Positions 1 through 4,978 of a DNA stretch of 6,708 nucleotides are shown in pieces; position 1 is the first letter of the stretch, and each line of letters opens with the position of its first letter. The translations under genes were made by a program, and so were the position numbers. Source of the stretch: Actinomycetes bacterium (lineage in GTDB: Bacteria > Actinomycetota > Thermoleophilia > BMS3ABIN01); the NCBI GenBank assembly GCA_021790075.1, contig JAJYIN010000124.1, positions 1-6,708 of the forward strand, in the 5' to 3' direction. The notes under the pieces are model-generated. The model was not told the DNA's origin. It saw only the letters and a list, made by a program, of their open reading frames with translations, and did no database searches.

Positions 1-666
1 GTCGTTCTTGGACACCTTCTGGTTCTTGTCCACGAAGTCCATCTCCAGCTGGCCGTTGATGCTGCCGATCACCGTCCCCTGCGACGAATTGCTTTGCACC
101 TTTGCCTCGACGTGGCTGGTGTGATCAATGATAAGGAGCACCTGGGCCGAGTTGGTCGTCACCGCGGATATCTGGCCCACGAGGCCCTGGCCATTGACCA
201 CTGTCTGTCCCATGGCCACTCCGTCGTCGGAGCCCCGGTTGATGGTGATGACGGCGTTCCAGGGGGAACCCGAACGGCCGATGACGCGGGCGGGCACGGA
301 CTTGTAATCCTGGGGGTAAGACGGGTCATTGATGAAACCCAGCATGTCCTTGAGCTGTTTGTTCTCTGCCGCCGCCTCGCGCAGCGAGACCACCTCGGAA
401 CGGAGCTGGTCGTTTTCCCGCCGCAGTCGGTCATTCTCGCCGCGGGCTGAGAAGAGGCCGCTTGCCCATTCATAGGCGCCCCGGAAGGGGCCGAGGATGG
501 TCGAGGTCGCGGATTCCAGGGGTGAGATGGCCCTGAGGCCGCCCCTTTGGGTGGAGTGGAGAAAGCCGCCCACGGGTTCCCTGAAGTACCAGGTGAGCAT
601 GGCCACGGAAACCAGCAGCAGTACTGCCAGCACCGCTTGACGTTGTGCAACAGTCTTGCGGGCCAA
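1..666 (-). CDS. mreC: Rod shape-determining protein MreC (3' end outside window)
   Basis: MreC is the bitopic membrane partner of MreB in the elongasome and links the cytoplasmic filament to periplasmic/extracellular wall synthases. The first 222 codons are present; the frame is open to base 1. Visible in order: a short basic N-terminus (ARKTVAQRQ), one membrane helix at about residues 11-26, a coiled coil at about 73-112 rich in E/L/R (ENDRLRRENDQL, then EVVSLREAAAENKQL), then the start of the beta-barrel domain with typical MreC text (PARVIGRSGSPWN, RGSDDGVAMGQ, GLVGQISAV, LLIIDHTSHVEA). The start is TTG at 666-664: an in-frame TAA lies four codons upstream, the next ATG is inside the membrane helix (residue 23), and AAGG sits 7 nt before the TTG. 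It follows the mreB stop by 19 nt, so the two are co-transcribed, and mreD is expected next. Family identity is firm; the last third of the protein cannot be judged. Confidence 0.94.
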   Translation of the reverse strand, partial: MARKTVAQRQAVLAVLLLVSVAMLTWYFREPVGGFLHSTQRGGLRAISPLESATSTILGPFRGAYEWASGLFSARGENDRLRRENDQLRSEVVSLREAAAENKQLKDMLGFINDPSYPQDYKSVPARVIGRSGSPWNAVITINRGSDDGVAMGQTVVNGQGLVGQISAVTTNSAQVLLIIDHTSHVEAKVQSNSSQGTVIGSINGQLEMDFVDKNQKVSKND

Positions 667-685
667 GGTTAAACCTTAATACGAG

Positions 686-1723
686 CTAAAAGCGGCGCTT
701 CGACTTGGCATGCCGGGAGGTCTTGTGCAGGGCCTCGAACTCTTCCAGCGAACGGCCGGAACCGACCGCCACGCAAGTCAGCGGAGACTCCGCCATGTGG
801 ATAGGCATGCCGGTTTCTTCCCGCAGGCGTTCCGACAGCCCCTGCAACAGCGAGCCGCCGCCGGCAAGCATGACGCCCCGGTCCATGATGTCGCTGGCCA
901 GTTCCGGCGGCGTCTTGTCCAGCGTCGTCTTCAGGGCGTCGATGATGGCCGCTACCGGTTCGGCCAGCGCCTCCCGGATCTCCTCCGATGTAAGCACCAC
1001 GGTTTTGGGCAGGCCGGTGACCAGGTCGCGTCCCCTGATCTCAGCCTGTTCCTCTTCCTCCAGCGGATAAGCCGAGCCGACCTCCAGCTTCAGCTCCTCC
1101 GCCGTCTGGCTGCCGATCATCAACTTGTATTCCTTCTTGACACGAGCGATGATCGCCTCGTCCATCTCGTCGCCGCCGACGCGGATGGACTGGGAGGTGA
1201 CGATTCCTCCCAAAGAAATGACGGCCACCTCGCTGGTGCCGCCACCAATGTCAACGATCATGTTGCCGGTCGGTTCGCTCACCGGCAGCCCCGCCCCGAT
1301 GGCCGCCGCCATCGGCTCCTCAATGAGATAACACAGGCGGGCCCCCGCCGACAGGGTCGCTTCCTCGACTGCCCGCTTCTCGACGCCGGTGACGCCCGAG
1401 GGCACACAGACCACGACGCGCGGATGGGCCCAACGGTTCTGGTGGACCTTCTGGATGAAATGTCGCAGCATCTGCTCGGTGACGTCGAAGTCGGCGATGA
1501 CGCCATCCTTGAGCGGACGGATGGCGCTGATCGAGCCCGGGGTCCGGCCCAGCATGCGCTTGGCCTCGGCGCCAACCGCGTGCACCTCGCCGGTCCGCTG
1601 GTCGATCGCCACCACAGACGGCTCGCTGAGAACGATCCCCCGGCCTCGGACGTAAACCAGAGTGTTGGCGGTTCCCAGATCCACCGCCATGTCGCGGCCG
1701 CCAAAACCGGCGAAATAGTTCAT
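686..1723 (-). CDS. mreB: Rod shape-determining actin homologue MreB
   Basis: MreB is a bacterial actin that polymerises on the inner membrane face and directs lateral peptidoglycan synthesis. The 345-residue product has the usual family length. ATP-binding signatures are intact: phosphate-1 DLGTANT at 15-21, IEEPMAAAIGAGLPV at 134-148, phosphate-2 DIGGGTSE at 158-165, and the adenosine motif around MLAGGGSLLQGL at 285-296. The tail ends in a basic stretch (HKTSRHAKSKRRF). I chose ATG 1723-1721 because MNYFAGFGGRDMAVDLGTANT has the same N-terminal length as the E. coli and Bacillus proteins. An in-frame GTG at 1753 would add ten residues but lies upstream of the best Shine-Dalgarno (AAAGGAG, 1745-1739). 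That Shine-Dalgarno is an unusually long 15 nt from the ATG and sits in the palindrome AGGAGTCTCCT. The gene has its own promoter and long leader and is followed at 19 nt by mreC. Confidence 0.97.
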   Translation of the reverse strand: MNYFAGFGGRDMAVDLGTANTLVYVRGRGIVLSEPSVVAIDQRTGEVHAVGAEAKRMLGRTPGSISAIRPLKDGVIADFDVTEQMLRHFIQKVHQNRWAHPRVVVCVPSGVTGVEKRAVEEATLSAGARLCYLIEEPMAAAIGAGLPVSEPTGNMIVDIGGGTSEVAVISLGGIVTSQSIRVGGDEMDEAIIARVKKEYKLMIGSQTAEELKLEVGSAYPLEEEEQAEIRGRDLVTGLPKTVVLTSEEIREALAEPVAAIIDALKTTLDKTPPELASDIMDRGVMLAGGGSLLQGLSERLREETGMPIHMAESPLTCVAVGSGRSLEEFEALHKTSRHAKSKRRF

Positions 1724-1873
1724 TAGCTTGATAGGAGACTCCTTTCGGCGCACAGGCCCCCCGGGGAGAGGCCGGAAAAACTCTGCGAAATTTACCCCGC
1801 CGTCTAAAAAACAAACTCGGAGAGGAATTCACACCATCATTCTGCAGGCAGCATTGTTCAGCTCCTCTTGGAA
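1724..1873 (-). promoter_or_regulatory. Long structured 5' leader of mreB
   Basis: If transcription starts about 7 nt after the TATAAT at 1880-1885, the mreB mRNA has a leader of about 150 nt. It contains a GC-rich hairpin at 1773-1755 (GGCCTCT pairing with GGGGGCC through GU pairs, about 7 bp, five-base loop) and the palindrome AGGAG-T-CTCCT at 1743-1733. The palindrome covers the Shine-Dalgarno core and could form a short AGGA/UCCU stem that hides it. No known riboswitch family was recognised. The structures are seen; a regulatory role is inferred. Confidence 0.4.
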
Positions 1874-1879
1874 CACGGT

Positions 1880-1907
1880 ATTATATAACACTTGGGTTGG
1901 AAGGCAA
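1880..1907 (-). promoter_or_regulatory. Putative sigma70 promoter of mreBC
   Basis: On the minus strand the -35 box is TTGCCT (1907-1902, 4 of 6 consensus), the spacer is 16 nt and the -10 box is a perfect TATAAT (1885-1880). The expected start is near 1873. It lies downstream of the terminator that ends the Ig-repeat gene, so mreB needs a promoter here, which supports the call. Confidence 0.65.
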
Positions 1908-1918
1908 AAGGATTGGCT

Positions 1919-1940
1919 GAGGGTTTTAATTTCAACCCTC
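1919..1940. repeat. Inverted repeat upstream of the mreB promoter
   Basis: Perfect 7-bp arms, GAGGGTT (1919-1925) and AACCCTC (1934-1940), separated by an AT-rich 8-nt centre. It is 11 nt upstream of the -35 box and centred near -56 relative to the predicted mreB start. There is no T-tract directly after either arm, so it does not look like a terminator; an operator is possible. Confidence 0.4.
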
Positions 1941-1984
1941 CAGTAATGGTCGAGATTCATCCGGTGAGGCGGCATGCCCTCTGG

Positions 1985-2012
1985 AAAAAAGGCGCCCGTG
2001 AGGAGCGCCTTT
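1985..2012 (-). terminator. Intrinsic terminator of the Ig-repeat gene
   Basis: On the minus strand an 8-bp perfect stem, AAAGGCGC (2012-2005) with GCGCCTTT (1995-1988), encloses a 9-nt loop and runs into six consecutive T (1990-1985). It begins 26 nt after the stop codon of the Ig-repeat gene. The plus strand lacks a T-tract after the stem, so it works in one direction. It separates the Ig-repeat gene from mreB. Confidence 0.85.
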
Positions 2013-2038
2013 CCGTCAACCAATATGCGTTCGTGGAT

Positions 2039-3049
2039 TTACGGATAAAGGTACCCGTATCCGGATGTATCACTGGCGCTGCCCGAGGTCGATGACTGCC
2101 AGGCGGTGACCCCGGAAGGCACATCATATTTCAGGTCCGTGCTGGCCGAGCCGGCGGCGGCGACATTTCCCAGAGTGACGGGCAGGGGCGTAAGCAGCGA
2201 CACGCCGTTGGTATTGATGCTGCTGGTGATCCGCACATGGACGGCATCGGTCGTGCCTGAGTTTGCCACGCTCCACCGGACAGTCAGCTGGCGCATCGTG
2301 AAATCAGTATAAGAACCCCAGAAGACATCCACCTGGAAAAGGCTGAGCTGCGGCTTGCCCACGGGCGGCAATCCGGTGGAGACCGCGAAGCTGCCGGTTA
2401 TAGGCGAGACGTTGCCGGCCCGGTCGGCAACAGAGCCGCCGATGGTGTGCGCGCCATTGGTGAGCCCGCTGACCGGGCAGCTGAAACTTGTTGCATAGAC
2501 AGCGCAACCGGCAAGTTCCCCACCATCCAGCTCGACCTTCACGGAACTCACATCGATGCCATAGGCATCATACAGGTTGCCGCTGACGGTCACGCTGTCC
2601 TTTGTCACCGTCCCGGCGGGTTTGACGTTGGTCACGCTGGGGGCGGTGGTGTCGACGACGAAACTGCCGCTGATGGGACTGGCATTGCCGGCGTTATCAG
2701 AGACAGACCCGCCGATGGTGTGGGTTCCCCTGGAGAGGCCGGAAACAGGACAACTGACTCCGGTAGCAGTCACCGTGCAAAACCTGGTAATCGAAAAACC
2801 GTCAAGCTTCACTACCACGGAGGCCGGGTTGATGCCGCTATCTGCATCGCTGTAGCCGGCGCTGATGGTGGGCGCGGTGGTCTTGACCGGCCCGCTGGGC
2901 TTGACATTGGAAACCACTGGCGGCGCAGTATCGGCAGCGGCGCCAAAGGCGGCGCCTGTGGCCGGTCCGCCGAGCAGGAACGCGAGAATGACAAATACTG
3001 TTAGACCCCAGGGAGCAATCCGGCCCTGGGGAAGCCTGTGCTCTTTCAC
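2039..3049 (-). CDS. Secreted protein with two Ig-like repeats, function unknown
   Basis: Hypothetical extracellular protein of 336 residues. A basic N-terminus (MKEHRLPQGR), hydrophobic core at about 14-27 and an Ala-rich end (GAAFGAAA, likely cut near 39) make a Sec signal peptide. Two homologous Ig-like beta-sandwich units follow at about 42-133 and 136-225; each opens with AP-V-NVKP and carries a CX8C pair (C91/C100 and C182/C191) followed by PVSGL, then THTIGGSV or AHTIGGSV and the D-AGN-SPI-GSF strand typical of bacterial Ig-like surface modules. Residues 227-336 form a third beta-rich domain (VRWSVANSGTTDAVHVRITSS) resembling CARDB/DUF11-type modules. There is no LPXTG, C-terminal helix or catalytic motif, so it is secreted or held non-covalently. 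The start is GTG at 3049-3047 with AAAGGGG 5 nt upstream. It has its own promoter and terminator and separates maf from mreB. The gene is certain to be coding; adhesion or wall binding is only a guess. Confidence 0.85.
   Translation of the reverse strand: MKEHRLPQGRIAPWGLTVFVILAFLLGGPATGAAFGAAADTAPPVVSNVKPSGPVKTTAPTISAGYSDADSGINPASVVVKLDGFSITRFCTVTATGVSCPVSGLSRGTHTIGGSVSDNAGNASPISGSFVVDTTAPSVTNVKPAGTVTKDSVTVSGNLYDAYGIDVSSVKVELDGGELAGCAVYATSFSCPVSGLTNGAHTIGGSVADRAGNVSPITGSFAVSTGLPPVGKPQLSLFQVDVFWGSYTDFTMRQLTVRWSVANSGTTDAVHVRITSSINTNGVSLLTPLPVTLGNVAAAGSASTDLKYDVPSGVTAWQSSTSGSASDTSGYGYLYP
2375..2926 (-). repeat. Tandem Ig-like repeat pair within the secreted protein
   Basis: Two units of about 91 codons, roughly 2926-2651 and 2644-2375. 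Similarity is visible at DNA level: the 14-mer CCGCCGATGGTGTG (plus-strand reading) occurs at 2436-2449 and 2709-2722, exactly 273 nt (91 codons) apart. The protein spacing of the paired cysteines is likewise 91 residues. This points to an internal duplication. Confidence 0.75.
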
Positions 3050-3068
3050 CCTGTCCCCTTTCCCTTAT

Positions 3069-3095
3069 AAAAAAAACCAGCCTTATCTTGACTGG
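3069..3095 (-). terminator. Terminator-like hairpin in the leader of the Ig-repeat gene
   Basis: On the minus strand CCAG (3095-3092) pairs with CTGG (3080-3077), extended by a T-G and a C-G pair to about 6 bp with loop AAGATAA, followed at once by eight T (3076-3069). This has the form of an intrinsic terminator. It could end transcripts arriving from maf, about 120 nt upstream. It also lies downstream of the promoter at 3105-3132, starting only some 3-6 nt after the expected start point, so it is also part of the Ig-gene leader. It may act as an attenuator or as a 5' stabilising stem. Confidence 0.6.
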
Positions 3096-3104
3096 CGCGC
3101 ATCA

Positions 3105-3132
3105 ATTATACCGGTTGTTCTGCCAATGTCAA
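3105..3132 (-). promoter_or_regulatory. Full-consensus sigma70 promoter of the Ig-repeat gene
   Basis: On the minus strand a perfect TTGACA (3132-3127) and a perfect TATAAT (3110-3105) are separated by 16 nt. Start is expected near 3100-3098, about 50 nt before the GTG at 3049. Both boxes match consensus at all six positions in an AT-rich island of otherwise GC-rich DNA. Confidence 0.85.
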
Positions 3133-3151
3133 TAAGCTTTATCTATTATGT

Positions 3152-3170
3152 CAAACTAAGTTTGCAAACT
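3152..3170. repeat. Overlapping palindromes, possible operator upstream of the Ig-gene promoter
   Basis: Three copies of one hexamer in alternating orientation: CAAACT (3152-3157), one A, AGTTTG (3159-3164), CAAACT (3165-3170). The last two form a perfect 12-bp palindrome AGTTTGCAAACT centred near -65 from the predicted start; the first two form another with one central base. The position is typical of an upstream activator site. Binding is inferred. Confidence 0.5.
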
Positions 3171-3216
3171 ACTATTTGCGGTAAAACGGGCCGGCGCTCT
3201 GTCAGACCGGGTTGGC

Positions 3217-3822
3217 TCAGGCTGTCCAGGCCGGCGGCGGCCAGAACCCCTTTTCCCTGAGCAGGCGCACGAGCAGGGGCACAGGCAGCCCTACGACGTT
3301 GGTGTAATCGCCGCGGATCTCCTCCACGAATGCCGCCGCCCGCTCCTGGATGGCGTAGCCGCCGGCCCTCCCCCGCCACTCGCCGCTGGCGATGTAGAGC
3401 TCCATCTCGGATTCCGGAATCGGCGCAAAGCGCACTTCGGTGACGGCGTGCTCGGTCTGTTCCCGGGCCTCGCCATCACTGCCGCTCCATACGAGGGTGA
3501 TGCCGCTGTAGACCAGATGGGTGCGGCCGGAAAGAAGTTTGAGGAAAGCGAGCGCCTCTGTTTCGCCGGCGGCCTTGCCCACGGCGCGTCCTCCCATTAC
3601 TACCATGGTGTCAACCCCGAGAATGGGAGTTCCCGCCGGCAGCGGCCTCAGCCAGGGAAGCACCGACCAGGCCTTGCCGCGGCTGTGGCGCTCCACCAGC
3701 TCCGCCGGCAACTCGTCCGGACGGTCCTCCTCTTCGTACTCCGGCGCGACTACTTCAAAATCAATACCAAGGGACTCGAGGAGGGTCTTGCGCTGGGGAG
3801 ATTTCGAAGCCAGGTAGAGCAA
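3217..3822 (-). CDS. maf: Maf-family nucleoside triphosphate pyrophosphatase
   Basis: Maf proteins hydrolyse dTTP/UTP or modified NTPs to the monophosphate plus pyrophosphate in the cytoplasm and have been linked to septum inhibition in Bacillus. The 201-residue product has the family length. Motifs in order: LYLASKSPQRKTLL at 2-15 (substrate/phosphate loop), GVDTMVV near 69-75 with the conserved Asp, VGK near 81-83, SGRTHLVYSGITLV near 98-111, GEWRGRAGGYAIQ near 147-159, and GDYTNVVGLP near 171-180. The EW-GRAGGYAIQ form is closer to the dTTP/UTP (YhdE-like) branch than to the m7GTP (YceF) branch; this is judgement by eye. The start is TTG at 3822-3820: the in-frame ndk stop lies five codons upstream and no ATG or GTG intervenes in frame; the upstream GGGCGGA is a weak ribosome site. 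The 15-nt gap to ndk suggests translational coupling. In Bacillus maf also sits just before the radC-mreBCD block. Confidence 0.93.
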   Translation of the reverse strand: MLYLASKSPQRKTLLESLGIDFEVVAPEYEEEDRPDELPAELVERHSRGKAWSVLPWLRPLPAGTPILGVDTMVVMGGRAVGKAAGETEALAFLKLLSGRTHLVYSGITLVWSGSDGEAREQTEHAVTEVRFAPIPESEMELYIASGEWRGRAGGYAIQERAAAFVEEIRGDYTNVVGLPVPLLVRLLREKGFWPPPAWTA

Positions 3823-3837
3823 AGTCCGCCCACTTTG

Positions 3838-4251
3838 TCAAATAATCTCTTCTTCCCGGAAATAAAGGCCGATCTCGCGGTCGGCGCTCGCGGGTCCGTC
3901 CGAGCCATGGACGATATTGGCCTCGATGTCAAGTCCGTAATCGCCGCGGATGGTGCCCGGCTCCGCCGCCATCGGGTTGGTGGCCCCCATCATCTTGCGA
4001 ACCACCGAGATCGCTTCCGGCCCCTCCAGCACGAATGCCGCCACGGGCCCGGATGTGATCGAGCTGACCAGGTTGTTGAAGAAATCCTTTTCCCGGTGCT
4101 CGGCATAATGTTCCTCCGCCAGCGCCCGGTCAAGCCGCAGATATTTCATGGCCCTGATGCGGAACCCCTTGCGCTCGAAGCGGGCCAGTATCTCACCCAC
4201 CAGTCCACGCGCGACGGCGCCCGGCTTGACCATCATGAATGTGCGCTCCAA
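3838..4251 (-). CDS. ndk: Nucleoside diphosphate kinase
   Basis: Ndk transfers the gamma-phosphate of ATP to NDPs and dNDPs through a phosphohistidine. The product is 137 residues, the usual length. N-terminal ERTFMMVKPGAVARGLVGEI holds the Lys of the KP motif; the SGPVAAFVLEGPEAI, GATNPMAAEPGTIRGDYG and NIVHGSDGPASADREI blocks follow, the last with the catalytic His (residue 115 in this numbering). I start at TTG 4251-4249 because GGGAGG lies just upstream and MERTF is the standard N-terminus; an in-frame TTG at 4263 would add MGGK but would place the Shine-Dalgarno inside the gene. KPGAV replaces the more common KPDGV/KPNAV, a minor variation. The gene follows the zinc-ribbon gene by 131 nt and precedes maf by 15 nt, so the two nucleotide-pool enzymes are probably co-expressed. 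Confidence 0.96.
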   Translation of the reverse strand: MERTFMMVKPGAVARGLVGEILARFERKGFRIRAMKYLRLDRALAEEHYAEHREKDFFNNLVSSITSGPVAAFVLEGPEAISVVRKMMGATNPMAAEPGTIRGDYGLDIEANIVHGSDGPASADREIGLYFREEEII

Positions 4252-4382
4252 TTTTCCTCCCAATGATAAGCATTAGATCGAAACGGCTTTTGCAAAAAGG
4301 GGAAGCCGTGTTGCCACCGAAGACTCTTGGCGATTTCCGTCTGAGACGGCAATGCGGCATCCGCCGGCAAAATGAGCGTACG
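4252..4382 (-). promoter_or_regulatory. Gap before ndk with two inverted repeats
   Basis: A 131-nt non-coding gap, the longest in the upstream unit. It holds CCGTCT-G-AGACGG (4337-4349, 6-bp arms, one central base) and ACGGCTT/AAGCCGT (4283-4289 and 4303-4309, 7-bp arms, 13-nt loop). On the minus strand the second is followed only by TTT, too weak for a clear terminator. No convincing -35/-10 pair was found: a TTGCAA at 4290-4295 is 21 nt from a TATCAT. It may hold an RNA-processing or partial-termination site; function unknown. Confidence 0.35.
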
Positions 4383-4910
4383 TTACGCGAACAGCTCGTC
4401 TTCCGCCACCAGCGCCTTGGCCGGCGTCACCTTCACTTCGCTGGCGCAATAAGGACAAACCTTCCAGGAGGGATCCAGCGGCCGCGAGCAGTTGCGGCAG
4501 GCGGTCTTGAGCCGGCGGCGGCAGTGCGGGCAGATGAGGTAATCCGCCATCACCGGTTTGCGGCAGGCCGGGCAGTGATCGGCGCCGCCGACGATCTCCA
4601 GCTCGCGCGCCTTGATCTCGAGCTCGCGCTCGAGGACGTCCTCCAGATATTCCGGCGGCCGCAGGATGACATAAAAAAGCGTGCCCACATACGGAAAGAT
4701 GAGGGAAGTGGCCACGGCGACGCCAATCATCAGCCTGTCTTCCAGGCGCCGCCTGGCGTCCTTGTAGGTCCAGAAGACCAGCGCCAGCCACAGCCCCACG
4801 AGCACCGCCCGGGTCATGAGGCTGGCGAACTTCCAGGCAGGCGAATCAAAGAAACTTTCGGACCCGTCGGTGCTGCCGCCTGCCTGCAAAATCAGGGTAG
4901 AAAAAAACAT
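4383..4910 (-). CDS. Membrane protein with C-terminal double zinc ribbon, function unknown
   Basis: A 175-residue hypothetical protein. Residues about 30-49 (ASLMTRAVLVGLWLALVFWT) form one membrane helix; a basic loop YKDARRRLEDR follows; residues about 60-83 form a second hydrophobic stretch with a central Pro (SLIFPYVGTLFYVIL). A charged helical linker (PPEYLEDVLERELEIKARELE) leads to eight cysteines in four pairs: C113/C116 and C127/C130 (CPAC, CPHC), then C138/C141 and C152/C155 (CRNC, CPYC). This is the double zinc-ribbon (DZANK-like) pattern, with no catalytic motif. The start ATG 4910-4908 has GGGAG 8 nt upstream. It sits 68 nt after folC and before ndk, the slot held by a DUF4233 membrane protein in mycobacteria. 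Zinc ribbons of this kind often mediate protein or nucleic acid contacts; a role here is unknown. Confidence 0.86.
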   Translation of the reverse strand: MFFSTLILQAGGSTDGSESFFDSPAWKFASLMTRAVLVGLWLALVFWTYKDARRRLEDRLMIGVAVATSLIFPYVGTLFYVILRPPEYLEDVLERELEIKARELEIVGGADHCPACRKPVMADYLICPHCRRRLKTACRNCSRPLDPSWKVCPYCASEVKVTPAKALVAEDELFA

Positions 4911-4978
4911 GAATTAGACTCCCTCGCCCCAGCCTTACCGCGGCCCGGCCACGCTACAGGCCTGATTAACAAGAACCA

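Noticed and set aside
159..650. 163-codon open frame on the minus strand over mreC
   Set aside because: It is in a different frame from the clear MreC reading; its translation is Pro/Ser/Arg-rich with no recognisable fold, and the MreC frame has a membrane helix, coiled coil and family motifs.
710..1726. 338-codon plus-strand frame opposite mreB
   Set aside because: Antisense shadow of a GC-rich conserved gene; His/Arg/Asp-rich low-complexity translation and no motifs.
1724..1753. GTG start giving MreB ten extra N-terminal residues
   Set aside because: It lies upstream of the only good Shine-Dalgarno, and the shorter form matches the family N-terminus in length and character.
1829..2023. 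64-codon minus-strand frame in the Ig gene-mreB gap
   Set aside because: It would cross the terminator, the inverted repeat and the mreB promoter, and has no recognisable domain.
3050..3100. Riboswitch in the leader of the Ig-repeat gene (for example c-di-GMP class)
   Set aside because: The leader is only about 50 nt and holds a single short hairpin; no known aptamer core is visible.
3149..3154. Second TTGACA on the minus strand as an alternative -35 box
   Set aside because: No acceptable -10 box lies 16-18 nt downstream; that position is occupied by the -35 box of the better promoter.
3180..3216. Possible terminator directly after maf (CCGG repeats followed by TTTT)
   Set aside because: Only about 4 bp can pair and the T-run is short and offset; the hairpin with T8 at 3069-3095 is much better.
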